Shown here: piece by piece, positions 1 to 9,607 of the stretch
How the letters are laid out: each line of letters starts with the position of its first letter
Position numbering within the stretch: position 1 is the stretch's first letter
Source: Phycisphaerales bacterium
GTDB lineage: Bacteria; Planctomycetota; Phycisphaerae; UBA1845
Direction of reading: 5' to 3'
Assembly (NCBI GenBank): GCA_013140575.1
Contig: JABFSN010000019.1
Location: 1 to 37,891 of the forward strand
DNA length: 37,891 nt
Notes under the pieces: model-generated
The model's input: only the letters and a program-made list of their open reading frames with translations
Told to the model about the DNA's origin: nothing
Database searches by the model: none
Program-made: the position numbers and the translations under genes

Positions 1-107
1 TCGTCGGTGCGGCGTTCGTCCGTGGGCGGAACGGGCGGGGGGACGGTTCCGTCGGGCGGTTGGGCCGACGCGGTGGTGGCGAGCGCCAGGGCGAAGACTC
101 GTGCCAC
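1..107 (-). CDS. Secreted protein, N-terminal fragment (cut by window edge)
   Basis: Reading leftward from a GTG at 107, the open frame runs off the window start without a stop. It encodes a short hydrophobic stretch (ARVFALALATTASA) ending in an Ala-x-Ala-type signal peptidase site. A Pro/Thr-rich low-complexity linker (QPPDGTVPPPVPPTDE) follows. That is the look of an exported protein, but no domain is visible in the 35 residues present. A GGAAG about 12 nt upstream could serve as ribosome binding site, and no ATG is available in this frame nearby. It lies downstream of the DUF4175-like gene on the same strand, with two hairpins in the 234 nt gap, so it may or may not share that transcript. 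The start is inferred and the function unknown. Confidence 0.5.
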   Translation of the reverse strand, partial: MARVFALALATTASAQPPDGTVPPPVPPTDERRTD

Positions 108-135
108 GCCGCGGAAGAATCTTCCGGCTGGGTGG

Positions 136-163
136 CACGGACAACGGTACCCCGTTGTCCGTG
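136..163. repeat. 12-bp-stem palindrome, GTGGCAYGG family
   Basis: A perfect 12 bp inverted repeat: CACGGACAACGG at 136-147 pairs with CCGTTGTCCGTG at 152-163 across a 4 nt loop. A GTGG lead-in precedes it at 132-135. There is no T-run on either side, so it does not look like a classical intrinsic terminator. It shares its outer bases with the elements at 212-239, 17509-17583 and 37387-37423. Confidence 0.85.
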
Positions 164-211
164 TGCCGCAGGCGGGAGTAGTGAAACCGGGCGGGTGCAG
201 GCGGCTGAAAA

Positions 212-239
212 CACGGGCAAGCGAGTACGCTTGCCCGTG
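212..239. repeat. 12-bp-stem palindrome, GTGGCAYGG family (second copy)
   Basis: Inverted repeat CACGGGCAAGCG (212-223) / CGCTTGCCCGTG (228-239) with a 4 nt loop, followed by CCACC. Stem and loop lengths equal those of the element at 136-163, but the stem bases differ by compensating changes. Structure rather than sequence therefore seems conserved. The rest of the 108-341 gap between the two genes holds nothing else I can recognise. Confidence 0.85.
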
Positions 240-341
240 CCACCCGGGAATCCGGGCGCGTCGGACCGCCAGGCGGCGTAACACGCAAGCGAGCTTTCTT
301 ACGATTCGTACGGTGCCACTATTTGGCATTGCGTTCACCGT

Positions 342-3300
342 TCAGCGTTCGGCGTTGGCCACGACCAGTTCGGTCAACGCGGTGATTTCTTCCTGACGCA
401 GGCCCAGCGATTCGACGGCGGCCAGTTGCTGTTCGGACGGCGTGCGATCGGCGGGGATGGCCGCGTGCGTTTCCACGGTTTCGGTCAGCAGGTCCTCCTG
501 CATCATGCGGATCATCAGCAGCTCGGCGGCGCCGGGGACGGGCGGGGCCGACCCGTCGGCGCTGTCCCCGCCGCCGCCGGACGATTCGGCGAATTCGTCG
601 GGCGGGGGCAGGTCGCGGGCGTCGCGCAGGGCGCGGAGGAGCTGGTCGATGCGGCGCAACACCTGCGCCTGCCCGCGGCCGAGATCGGCGTCGAGACGGC
701 GTGCGTCGAGCGCTTCGCGGGCGAGGTCCATGCCCTCAACGACCTGCTGCATGACGCGGCGATAGACCACGGTTTCCGCGAGACGCTGCTCGAGGCTCGC
801 GGATTCGGCGTGGATATCGGTCTGCGTGCGGGCGAGGCCGGCGGCCTGACGCGCGGCGGCGCGGTCGAGGCGGCCTTTTTCGTCGACCTGTCGAATCAAC
901 GCGGCGGTGTCGGTGTTCACCGATTGCTGGCCGTCGCGAATCTGCTCCAGCGCATTGCCGACCGCGGCGAGCATGCGCTGGGTGGCGGCTTGCGCGGCGT
1001 TGCGGGCTTGTTCCTCGAGAACGGCGACGGCGCGATTGAGTTGGTCGATGGCGGCCGCCTGCGACGGATCGGCGGCGGCGCCGTGACCGTCGAGCAACTG
1101 CCGCTCGCCGCGGTTCATGTCGGCGGCGGCGATGCGGACGAATTCGCCGGCGGCGGCGGTCTCCTCGTCGTCGAAAAGGTCACGGGCCAGTTGTTCGGCG
1201 TTCTGCCGCAGACGGGTCTGTTCGGCGGCGAGACCGGTCAGGACGTCGGCCGGGGCGGCGAGGTCGACGGCTTCGCGGACGGCGACGCGGAGGGCCGTCT
1301 GTTGGTCGCGCAACTCGGCGACGGCGCGCAAGGCGTCGCGGCTGCGCTTGGCCAGTTCCATCAATCGGCGGACGTCGCGTTCCTGGAGGCGGGCGAGCAT
1401 CTCCCGCAGCCCGCGTTGCGCCGCCTGTTGTTCGAGGCCCGCCCCGGCGAGACGGTTTTGATCGATGGCGTCGGCGGCCGCGTGCATGTGCTTGACCGTT
1501 TCCTCCGCGGCGGCGATTCCAATCAGGGTGGGTATTTGTTCGACGGCGTTGGGCGGATCGCGGCCGTCGGGCGAGGCCGATTCGACGCGGGCGGCGCCGG
1601 TTTCATCATGAACCAGCGATTGGATGCGTTCGAGAAGACCGTTCAGGTCGCCGGCGAGTTGATCCTGCATGCGGTGGGTCTGGCGGACGGCGGCGTGGTT
1701 GTCGGCGGACAATTCGTCGGCGCGTTGACCGAGCGTGCGTTCGGCGAGGCGGGCGGTCTGGTCGTGCAGTGCCTGTTGGCGGTCGAACAGGTCGCGGGTG
1801 CGGTTGACGACGGCCTGGAAATCGCCCCATTCGTCCAATTCCCGAATCACATCGCGGAGCGCGTCGGCCAACGCCTGTTGCCGATCGAGTGCGACGGCAA
1901 GGTCGATGGGCGGCGATGGCGCCGGGTCGGCGCCGTCGCCGCGGGCGTCGCCGAGGGCGGCGATCACCCCGGCCACACCGTCGCCGGCCGCGGCGACCAA
2001 GCGGTGTTCGTTCCGCCGGACGCGATCGACCGCGTCGGCGTCGTGGGCGTGATTCAGTTCCATGCGGGTTCGGACGCGTGCCAACTGATCGGCCGCGCCG
2101 GCGATGCGCCGGCCCACGTCCCCCTGATTGCGGGCCACGTTCCGAACATCGCCGGAAGCAGGCTGGGCATCGGCCGCTTGCCGTTCGATCACTCGCGTGG
2201 CGTCGATGACGGCGAGCTGATCGAGGCGGATGGCGCGAATGCGGCGTTGCAGAAGTTGCAACTCGTCGCGGATGTGGGTTTGAAAAGCTGACTCGGAAAC
2301 GACGTTAATCCGTAGCGGCGACGACGTTCCCACCTGACCGCGACCGGCGGCGGTCGCGAAATTGTCGACGGCCTCCACGTGCCCGGTGATGGTCGCGGGC
2401 GGGGTCAGTTGCAGATCGGCGATGGACCACAGGTGTTCGATGGTTGCGCCGACGCCTTGTTGCGAAACGGCCCAGCGGGCATCCGTCAGAAGCGACGATT
2501 CGATGAACCGCGGCGGATCGCCGGTCGAGGCGCGTAGTAGCACGTCGGCGACGCCGAAATCGTCGTCCACGCGAACGACCAGCGGCACCGATCCCCGCGG
2601 AGTCACCTCGACGAGCGCCGGCGGCTCCTGAACGACGACGGTCGGGGCGCGGTCGGGGCGGGCGATGATGGTGTAGGGTTCCTCGCCCAGGCTGGTCAGA
2701 CCGTCCCGATCGACCAATTGGGGTAGGATCGACGTCGAAACCTCCACGGCGACGTCGCCGGACAAGGCGCGACGACTGTCATCCGCCCAGCGCAGCGGAA
2801 TCCGCCGTCCGTCGTCGATTTCCAGCCACGCGTCGGGTTCACCGTCGGCGTCCGAACCGATGGGCTTGCTGACCTGCATGTCGATGGTTACCGCACTGCC
2901 GGCCACGACGGCCAGCGGACCGGCGAGCAGATCGCCGACGATGGGTTCGGCGTGCTCGGCGTAATCGGGTGGCGCCGCAGTGGCGATGGCCGACTCGATC
3001 GCAGGGCGGCGCACGACCTCGATTCGGCCGGGCGATTTCCGGGTGTTGTGATCACCGGCCTGGAACCAGAAATGCAAATCGGCGTTGACCGCGTCGACGG
3101 TGCAACGGAACTCGCCGTCGGCGTCGCGGTGCATGGCCAGCAGCGTTTTCCGCCGATCGGCGTCCACCAGATGGACGACGCCGCGGAGATCGGGTTCCAG
3201 ACCGCGGGTGACGCGCATGCGCAGGGTCGTCGAATCGCCGAGCGCGACGCGGACCCGGTTGGTGATGGGTTCGATTTGAACCCGGCGCGGCCAATCGGGC

Positions 3301-3851
3301 GCCTCGAACGGGCGTGCGTAACGGGTGACGCCGACGGCCATCCATTGCGGCGAACGAATGGTGACGGTCAGAAGGGCGACAACGCCGACGGTCAGGAGGG
3401 CGGCCTGGATCAACACCGGCCGCAGGGTCAGCGCGCTGCGGAGGTGCAGTTGGGCGAGGGCGGCGTTGGTGGAGGCGACGACTTCGGTGACCATCATGGG
3501 CGATGCGTGGACGGGTTTGGTCAGGAAGCTGACGGTGCTGGACAGCCGGTCGCCGAGCGCGGGGAACTGCCGTTCCAGTTTTCCGGCAACCTGGCCGAGG
3601 GTGAAACGCGTCTGCATCGGCCGTATGACCCAATGCAGGGTCGCGCCGCCGCAGCCGACGATGAACAGCGTGGACCCCAGCAAGCGCAGCAGCGACGGCA
3701 GTTCGAGCAGCCAGTCGAGCGTGACCACGGTCAGAAACGACAGGCAGCCGCCCGATAGGACGGACAGGACGCCGAACGCGATCAGGCGGCGGCGGATCGC
3801 CACCCGTAATTCGGCGAGTTTGCGCAGGACGTCGACGCTGGGAGCGTTCAT
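342..3851 (-). CDS. Large DUF4175-like membrane protein with long coiled-coil tail
   Basis: A protein of 1169 residues. Two hydrophobic segments lie near residues 23-75 and a third near 145-165. A probable extracytoplasmic beta-rich part (to about residue 500) follows. The remaining ~650 residues are rich in Ala, Gln, Arg, Asp and Glu and look like long helices or coiled coil. This layout fits the DUF4175-type proteins that close MoxR/Bat-like clusters in planctomycetes and alphaproteobacteria; the assignment rests on layout and context, not on a diagnostic motif. The ATG at 3851 is preferred over one 18 codons upstream because GAGG sits about 6 nt before it and it lies 16 nt after the stop of the preceding gene. 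It is last in the cluster. Its biochemical role is unknown; a structural envelope function is inference. Confidence 0.75.
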   Translation of the reverse strand: MNAPSVDVLRKLAELRVAIRRRLIAFGVLSVLSGGCLSFLTVVTLDWLLELPSLLRLLGSTLFIVGCGGATLHWVIRPMQTRFTLGQVAGKLERQFPALGDRLSSTVSFLTKPVHASPMMVTEVVASTNAALAQLHLRSALTLRPVLIQAALLTVGVVALLTVTIRSPQWMAVGVTRYARPFEAPDWPRRVQIEPITNRVRVALGDSTTLRMRVTRGLEPDLRGVVHLVDADRRKTLLAMHRDADGEFRCTVDAVNADLHFWFQAGDHNTRKSPGRIEVVRRPAIESAIATAAPPDYAEHAEPIVGDLLAGPLAVVAGSAVTIDMQVSKPIGSDADGEPDAWLEIDDGRRIPLRWADDSRRALSGDVAVEVSTSILPQLVDRDGLTSLGEEPYTIIARPDRAPTVVVQEPPALVEVTPRGSVPLVVRVDDDFGVADVLLRASTGDPPRFIESSLLTDARWAVSQQGVGATIEHLWSIADLQLTPPATITGHVEAVDNFATAAGRGQVGTSSPLRINVVSESAFQTHIRDELQLLQRRIRAIRLDQLAVIDATRVIERQAADAQPASGDVRNVARNQGDVGRRIAGAADQLARVRTRMELNHAHDADAVDRVRRNEHRLVAAAGDGVAGVIAALGDARGDGADPAPSPPIDLAVALDRQQALADALRDVIRELDEWGDFQAVVNRTRDLFDRQQALHDQTARLAERTLGQRADELSADNHAAVRQTHRMQDQLAGDLNGLLERIQSLVHDETGAARVESASPDGRDPPNAVEQIPTLIGIAAAEETVKHMHAAADAIDQNRLAGAGLEQQAAQRGLREMLARLQERDVRRLMELAKRSRDALRAVAELRDQQTALRVAVREAVDLAAPADVLTGLAAEQTRLRQNAEQLARDLFDDEETAAAGEFVRIAAADMNRGERQLLDGHGAAADPSQAAAIDQLNRAVAVLEEQARNAAQAATQRMLAAVGNALEQIRDGQQSVNTDTAALIRQVDEKGRLDRAAARQAAGLARTQTDIHAESASLEQRLAETVVYRRVMQQVVEGMDLAREALDARRLDADLGRGQAQVLRRIDQLLRALRDARDLPPPDEFAESSGGGGDSADGSAPPVPGAAELLMIRMMQEDLLTETVETHAAIPADRTPSEQQLAAVESLGLRQEEITALTELVVANAER

Positions 3852-3867
3852 GCAGACCTCGACGGCG

Positions 3868-6300
3868 TCACAACAGGCCGCGCGACTTGCGCAGCACCCA
3901 TTCACAACCGATCATAAGAATGAAAACGGTCAAAACCAAACGGGAGTCCCACAACGGTTCGACGAAATCGTCGGGAATCCGCCGGCTGCGGTCGAGAATG
4001 CCGCCGGTCACGTCGGCGATTTCGTCCAATTCCATGGTGCGACCGCCGGTTTCGGCGGCCAATCGCGCCAAACCGTCGTGATCGGCTTGCGTGCGGCGGC
4101 GTTCCAAATCCGCGTCGGACACGTAAACGACGGTCTTGATATCGCGACCGCCGGAACCGACCACGGATTCATCCGGGGTTAATGCGTAGGTTCCGGCGCG
4201 GCGGGGCGTGAAGCTGCCTTCAAACCGGGGAACGGACTCGCCGATGCGCGTCAGCGTGATCCGCTCGACGGGGCGGTCCGCGGCGTCGCGGATCACGATC
4301 GGCCACTCGTGCCCCGATAACGTGACCAACGCGGGGTCGCGTATTTCCGCAATCACCAGAACGGGCTCGCCGAACGCGTAGCGCTGACGGTCGGTCCGCA
4401 GCGTCACGCGGTCCGCTCCTTCAACCGCGGGCCGGGCGAGCGTGCGGCAGACGTGCAGCCAGAACGAATCGAACCACCATTCGCCGCCGCCGCGCCGCCA
4501 GCGCCAGGTTTCATCGACGGCACTGAAAAACACGCTGCCCGCGCCGTATCGTCCCAACACCATCACCGGCCACGCAGCTTCACCGGCGGCGGCGGTGGTC
4601 AGCTCGGCAAGGACGGTGGCGCCCGGTCTGGCGCCCAGCGTGCGCGCCACCCAATAAACGGCGGGCATCGCGTGGTTGGGCGGACCGTCCGGGATTCCGT
4701 TCGCGTCGGCGTCGGCGATGATGCCGTGAAACAGCCCGCCGGTCCTTCCGTCGGGGGTGATGTTCGGTTGCAGGGATTCATCGAGCGGCCGGTCGTAGCG
4801 GCCGAGGAAATCGGGATCGATGCGAACCGGAATCAGCTTTTCGAGCGGCGTGCCCCGAAACGCGATGGGCGCGTGCCGCGTTCCGGCGATCAGCCCGAAC
4901 CCGCCGCCCTGATGGGACACGAATTCCACGAGCAATTCCTGTTGACCGGGGCTTAACCAATCGCCGGTCGGGTCGACGTCGCCGAACAGCACGACGTCGT
5001 ATTCCGCAAGCTCGTCGGCCGTGGTGGGAAACCGGACGATGGGATCGGTGCCCTCGGGCGCGAAATCGCGGTCGGCGCTCAACAGGATGATGCTCGAGCG
5101 GATGGTCGGTTCGCGTAACAGGGTGTTCTTCAGGTAGCGGAATTCGAACCGCGGGTATCCGTCCACGTACAAAACACGGATGGGTTTATCGATGACCTGG
5201 ATCGCCGCTCCAAACGCATTGTCGGTCGTGTCGTGCTCGCCGTTCACCGGCTCGATCTCGACGCGCAGATCGACCGCGCCGGCCCGCGCGGCTTTCACGC
5301 GAACGGAGACCTCCATCTCGGCGGCGTCCGGATCCAAATCGACTTGCCGCTCGGCCCAGACGGCGCCGTCCGCGGTGTCCACGACGCGGAGCGCGGTCCG
5401 CTGATCGGCCTCCAGCCCGCTCGTGGTCACGCGGACACGCACGATGAAACTGTCCCGCAAGTGGACGCGGTCCTGAACCGCGTCCGGCTCGACGGCGACG
5501 TTTCGCGGCGGCACCGGCGAACCGATCAGCACCGGATAGATCGGCACCTGTTGGGCGCGGGCCAGACCGACGGCGTCGCCCATGCTTCCCGGCTCGGTGC
5601 AGCGACCGTCCGACGCGAGCACGACGGCGGCCGTGCGTTCGCCCCCGGTTTGTTTCAGAATGGACGCCAATGCGCTGTGCAGGTTGGTGGCCGCGTCGTC
5701 CGCGGACAGCCGTTCCAACAGTGACGTCACCTGTTCGCGATCGGCGGCGTCCGTGACGGACAGTTCCCGCCGCAGGTCTCGTCCAAACGTGTACAGTTCC
5801 AACTCGTTCCGCGACAGCATGGCGGCCAGCGGCGCGGCCCCGTCATGGCGCAGCGCCGCCGTCAGCAGCTCGAATCGCGAGCGGTCGGCCACGGCAACCG
5901 GGTTCAGGCCGGTGGCGGCGGCAATCCGCGCGGCGCGGGGGGGATCGTCGGCGTAATCGTCGCGCTCGGCCATGCTTCGCGACGTATCGACCAGCAGGAC
6001 GACGCGCGACGGTTCGATGCGCTCCCGTTGCAGCACCAGGACCGGCTGACAGATCATGACCGCGACCAGCAGCAGCAGGCCGATGCGGATGCCGGCCGGC
6101 AGCCAGCGTGACCGCGCCGATCCGTCTCCGCGATAGGCGATGACGACGATCACGGCCAGCAACGCGACCATCGGCGCCAGAAACCACACCGGCAACGGCA
6201 TTTGCCATTGCAACAGCAGCGGTGCGTCGCGCCCCAGCCGTATGTGGTCGAGGTCCAGCAACCATTCCACCAGCCGTTGGATGGACGGGGGGACATTCAT
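3868..6300 (-). CDS. VWA-domain membrane protein with glutamine amidotransferase-like domain
   Basis: A protein of 810 residues. Two hydrophobic segments occupy roughly residues 20-65. A von Willebrand factor A domain follows with the MIDAS signature DTSRS near residue 103. From about residue 370 (RVLYVDGYPRFEFRYLKN) to 600 lies an alpha/beta region like the class I glutamine amidotransferase-like fold found in such proteins; I see no nucleophile Cys elbow, so it is probably not an active amidotransferase. A C-terminal membrane segment ends the protein. The ATG at 6300 overlaps the stop of the upstream gene (TGATG), which indicates translational coupling and sets the start. It is the fourth gene of the Bat-like cluster. 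The MIDAS residues suggest metal-dependent protein binding outside the cytoplasmic membrane; the partner is unknown. Confidence 0.85.
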   Translation of the reverse strand: MNVPPSIQRLVEWLLDLDHIRLGRDAPLLLQWQMPLPVWFLAPMVALLAVIVVIAYRGDGSARSRWLPAGIRIGLLLLVAVMICQPVLVLQRERIEPSRVVLLVDTSRSMAERDDYADDPPRAARIAAATGLNPVAVADRSRFELLTAALRHDGAAPLAAMLSRNELELYTFGRDLRRELSVTDAADREQVTSLLERLSADDAATNLHSALASILKQTGGERTAAVVLASDGRCTEPGSMGDAVGLARAQQVPIYPVLIGSPVPPRNVAVEPDAVQDRVHLRDSFIVRVRVTTSGLEADQRTALRVVDTADGAVWAERQVDLDPDAAEMEVSVRVKAARAGAVDLRVEIEPVNGEHDTTDNAFGAAIQVIDKPIRVLYVDGYPRFEFRYLKNTLLREPTIRSSIILLSADRDFAPEGTDPIVRFPTTADELAEYDVVLFGDVDPTGDWLSPGQQELLVEFVSHQGGGFGLIAGTRHAPIAFRGTPLEKLIPVRIDPDFLGRYDRPLDESLQPNITPDGRTGGLFHGIIADADANGIPDGPPNHAMPAVYWVARTLGARPGATVLAELTTAAAGEAAWPVMVLGRYGAGSVFFSAVDETWRWRRGGGEWWFDSFWLHVCRTLARPAVEGADRVTLRTDRQRYAFGEPVLVIAEIRDPALVTLSGHEWPIVIRDAADRPVERITLTRIGESVPRFEGSFTPRRAGTYALTPDESVVGSGGRDIKTVVYVSDADLERRRTQADHDGLARLAAETGGRTMELDEIADVTGGILDRSRRIPDDFVEPLWDSRLVLTVFILMIGCEWVLRKSRGLL

Positions 6301-8528
6301 CAGCGGGACGCCCCCCACTTCGCGGCCAGCCACGATTCGGCCACCAGCAGTATCAACACCGCAAACAGCATGCGATCGCCCAGCTCGCTGGAACGGTGGC
6401 GCTGCAGAATGGTCTTCCGCAAATCGTCCGCGGATACGATGCTCGCGTCACACTCGAGCGCTTCGCGCAGCGCTTCAGCATTCACCGGGCGGGTATCGCT
6501 TTCCATCGGGTCAAGATTGACGGCGAAGGTGGTCTGTTGCGGTCCCAGCGTCAGCGTGTACACCCCAGCGTCCTCGGCCGGACCGAATTCGGCGGTGTAG
6601 ACGCCGTCGTTGACCAACACGCGAGCGTCATGTGCCCCCCGATCGGGCCCGGTGACGTGCGGCGCGAACGCCGACGCCGTCGCGGGAATCGGGTAACGGA
6701 CCTCGTCACCCACCTGACAGGTCCGCGACGCCCCGCGCCCGCGGGTTAGGTAGACGCACAGATTGACCATCAGCGAGACGTAATCGCCGCGCGCCGGCAG
6801 ATTGGTCCAACTCATGTCGGCCGAGGTGGTCATCACGGCCACCGAACCGCGCCCGTGCGTGGCCAGCACGAGGGCGGGCGAGCCGTCGGTGTAATGTAGC
6901 GGCACTTCCGCGCCCTCGCGCACGAGTTGCACGCGGTTGAATCGTTCGATGCGGGCTTGAAACAGGCTGCTGTCGGTCCTGCCGGTGAAATCGGCCAGCA
7001 CAGGGTGGGTGAACGCGTCGGCCGCAAATCCAATTGCGTCCGCGGCCGCCGGGGCGGACGATTCGCCGGTCCGACGTGCTTCACCAACCGTCTCGCCCCA
7101 GGCGCAGGGCAGCAGGCCCGCACCGTTTCGATACCCGCGTTCGTTGTCGTCCGCGGCGTTGACGCCGTCGCCCGCGAACACCAGCAGGCCTCCGCCGGCG
7201 GCGACGAAACCTTCCAATCGACTCCACAGTTCCGTTTCCAGCGACGGCACGCCACACAGCGCAACCACGGCGTAGTCGTCCAGCGGTTCCGCGGGCAATT
7301 CCCGGTGCGACAGTCGGCGCGGCGAAAACGTGCGGTGTTCGCCCCGGTCCGTGCCGGGCGACAGCGCGGCGGCCAGATAGCCGGCGCTGCCGTTCAGCGC
7401 GTCGGGCGCGGGATGGGCGTCGACCAGCAGGATCGGCACGGCGTCGTCGACGTCGATGGCCAGCAGACGCACGTTGTCGCGGGGGAATGCATCCACGGCG
7501 TCGGATACCACCGTCGCGGACACGGTATGCGGACCCGCTTGCGATACGATGACGTTGGCGCTCGCGGTGGTGGTGTCGCCCGGGGCGATCGGTTGAATGG
7601 CGACGCGGTGCACAATGCGATCGTCCAGCGACAGTCGTAACGTCGCGTCGCGGACGGTTTCGTTCCCGAAATTGGAAACGTCCGCCTCGAATCGAATCGG
7701 CAGTTCCGCGCCCGCCAGCGTCGATGTGGTTCGCAACCCGGTGACGGCAACGTTTGCTGCGTTGGGATGGCCCGGATCGACGATGACAACGGACGCGGTC
7801 TCCGCGATTTGGCACGCGGCCGACGCGGACCCCGCGGCGTCGCCCGATTGGCCGAGCCAGCCCGATGCCGGTTGATCGCCGATGACGTAGACGAATTGAC
7901 TGCCCGGCGGAAAATCCGCCCGTCCGCGCCGGACGATGTCCAGCGCCACGCCCAACCCCCCGGCGATGTCCGTCGCCTGCCAGGTCGGTGACAGGCGGGT
8001 TAATTGATCGCGCACCCCGCGCCGGTCGTAGGCCGGGTGATCGATCACCGCCGACGCCGGGGCGGCCAGGCTGACCATGCTGATTCCGTCGCCCGGCGGC
8101 GCCGCCGCGATCAATGACTCGCACAACTCGACCGCGCGGCCAAATCGGCTCGCGTCATTCGCCGCGGCGCCCGCCGCGCCCGGTTGACCATCGGCATCGA
8201 CGATCTGCATGGATGCCGAATTGTCGATCAACAAAACGTGGTGCGAACGCGACCTGCCCAGCGCCCCCAGCACGGCGGCCGGGAAAAACGGCCGCGCAAC
8301 GGCCAGGCCCAACCCGCTTATCACGGCGATGCGTGTCAACAACAGCAACCACTGTTCCAGTTGGATGCGGCGGGCGCTGCGGCGGTTGGCGGCAAACAGA
8401 AACCCCATCGCCGCCCACGGTTCGCGCCGGAACCGACTGCGGTGCAACAGATGAATCACCACCGGCAACAGCGCGCTGGCGACGGCGACGGCGGCGAACG
8501 CGGGATGTAAAAACGTGCTGGTGGGCAT
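6300..8528 (-). CDS. BatA-like aerotolerance-family membrane protein with VWA domain
   Basis: A protein of 742 residues. The N-terminus carries the BatA/aerotolerance N-terminal signature: a hydrophobic stretch (FLHPAFAAVAVASALLPVVI) followed by HLLHR and a basic region, then a second membrane helix near residues 58-80. A VWA domain follows with the MIDAS motif DNSAS near residue 99. A CARDB/Ig-like extracytoplasmic region and an alpha/beta region (LLVFAGDGVN) come next, and a C-terminal membrane helix ends the protein. The ATG at 8528 is chosen over one ten codons upstream because the family begins close to the hydrophobic stretch. It is third in the moxR-led cluster and overlaps the next gene. 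The family is linked to envelope stress in some bacteria; its role here is inferred. Confidence 0.85.
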   Translation of the reverse strand: MPTSTFLHPAFAAVAVASALLPVVIHLLHRSRFRREPWAAMGFLFAANRRSARRIQLEQWLLLLTRIAVISGLGLAVARPFFPAAVLGALGRSRSHHVLLIDNSASMQIVDADGQPGAAGAAANDASRFGRAVELCESLIAAAPPGDGISMVSLAAPASAVIDHPAYDRRGVRDQLTRLSPTWQATDIAGGLGVALDIVRRGRADFPPGSQFVYVIGDQPASGWLGQSGDAAGSASAACQIAETASVVIVDPGHPNAANVAVTGLRTTSTLAGAELPIRFEADVSNFGNETVRDATLRLSLDDRIVHRVAIQPIAPGDTTTASANVIVSQAGPHTVSATVVSDAVDAFPRDNVRLLAIDVDDAVPILLVDAHPAPDALNGSAGYLAAALSPGTDRGEHRTFSPRRLSHRELPAEPLDDYAVVALCGVPSLETELWSRLEGFVAAGGGLLVFAGDGVNAADDNERGYRNGAGLLPCAWGETVGEARRTGESSAPAAADAIGFAADAFTHPVLADFTGRTDSSLFQARIERFNRVQLVREGAEVPLHYTDGSPALVLATHGRGSVAVMTTSADMSWTNLPARGDYVSLMVNLCVYLTRGRGASRTCQVGDEVRYPIPATASAFAPHVTGPDRGAHDARVLVNDGVYTAEFGPAEDAGVYTLTLGPQQTTFAVNLDPMESDTRPVNAEALREALECDASIVSADDLRKTILQRHRSSELGDRMLFAVLILLVAESWLAAKWGASR

Positions 8529-8591
8529 GGTTGCCTTGCCGAGGTCCCTTATGACCACCGTCCATTATCATGGCGATGGCGCTCGGAATCA

Positions 8592-9578
8592 TCACCGTCC
8601 GCCCAGCACGCGCGACGATCGTTGCCGGAGGCGCGCGCTCCGCGTCACCAGATACGTGCTGATGGCCGCATCCAGCGGCGTGGACGTGTCGAACTGCGTC
8701 CATTCAATCTGCATGTCCCGGCAACCGCGGCGCAACGACTCGACGAATCGCGCCACCTCGGCCAGGTATTGCGAGCGCATGGCCTCCGGCTGGGTCAACA
8801 GGCGTCCGGTTGATTCCAGCCCCTCGAATCGGGTCGGTCCCTTGAACGGAAAATTCAGCTCGGCCGGATCCCACACGTTGAACACCACCGCCTCATGGCG
8901 TTGGTAGCGCAGGCGTTTCAGGCCCATCAATGTTTCCTCGACGTCGCCGAACAGGTCGCTGATCAGTATCAGCAGCGTCCGCCGGGGCAAGCGCTCGGCC
9001 AGATCGTCCAAAACCGGTCGGACGCCGGTCTTGCGCCCCGCGCCGTGGGCCGCCAGACCTTGGACGATGTGCCGCCAGTGGGCCGGATGATTCGACGGCC
9101 GGATGAAACGGGTGATGGTCTCATCAAACACCACCAGCCCCACGGCGTCGCGCTGGCGAAGCGCCAGGTACGCCACCGCGGCCGCCATGCTCGCGGCGTA
9201 CTGCCGTTTGGTCATGGCGACGTCGGCGGAGCGGTAGGTCATGGACTCGCTGTCGTCGACCAGAACCATGCAGTTCAGGTTGGTCTCCTGTTCGTAGCGC
9301 TTGATGTAGTACTTGTCGGTCCGCCCGTACACCTTCCAGTCGACGTGACGAATGTCGTCGCCCTGCGTGTACGCCCGATGATCGGCGAATTCGATGCTCA
9401 CTCCCGGGAACGGGCTGCGGTGCATGCCCGAAAAATATCCCTCGACGGCCAGACGGGCCCGCAATTCGAGCGACCCGATGCGCGCCAAAATCTTCGGGTC
9501 CAATAGACCGCGTTGCATGTGGCGCGATCCGGAGTGCGGTGCGGTCGGGGATGACGCGTCGGCTCTCGTTTGGGGCAT
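8592..9578 (-). CDS. DUF58 domain protein (VWA-like)
   Basis: A protein of 328 residues. It shows the DUF58 core: a region around HVDWKVYGRTDKYYIKRYEQE (residues 78-98 in part) followed directly by a VWA-like MVLVDDSESM with metal-site residues D108, S110 and S112. No membrane segment is seen, so this is the cytoplasmic or peripheral form. DUF58 proteins almost always follow a MoxR ATPase, and here the gene begins 30 nt after the moxR stop. A GGAAG lies about 12 nt before the ATG at 9578. An internal ATG at 9518 is possible because the first 20 residues are Ser/Pro-rich and not conserved. The protein is presumed to be a partner or substrate of the MoxR ATPase. Confidence 0.92.
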   Translation of the reverse strand: MPQTRADASSPTAPHSGSRHMQRGLLDPKILARIGSLELRARLAVEGYFSGMHRSPFPGVSIEFADHRAYTQGDDIRHVDWKVYGRTDKYYIKRYEQETNLNCMVLVDDSESMTYRSADVAMTKRQYAASMAAAVAYLALRQRDAVGLVVFDETITRFIRPSNHPAHWRHIVQGLAAHGAGRKTGVRPVLDDLAERLPRRTLLILISDLFGDVEETLMGLKRLRYQRHEAVVFNVWDPAELNFPFKGPTRFEGLESTGRLLTQPEAMRSQYLAEVARFVESLRRGCRDMQIEWTQFDTSTPLDAAISTYLVTRSARLRQRSSRVLGGR

Positions 9579-9607
9579 CGTCGTCAGGTCTTCCGGCGGA
9601 TCGCCTG

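Noticed and set aside
136-239. Intrinsic terminators downstream of the DUF4175-like gene.
   Set aside because: The stems are strong but neither is followed by a T-run on either strand, and the same family occurs in unrelated positions.
426-2291. A 621-codon plus-strand open frame opposite the DUF4175-like gene.
   Set aside because: It is antisense to a gene with membrane and coiled-coil features. Its product is Gly/Val/Asp-rich without any motif, as expected for a high-GC shadow frame.
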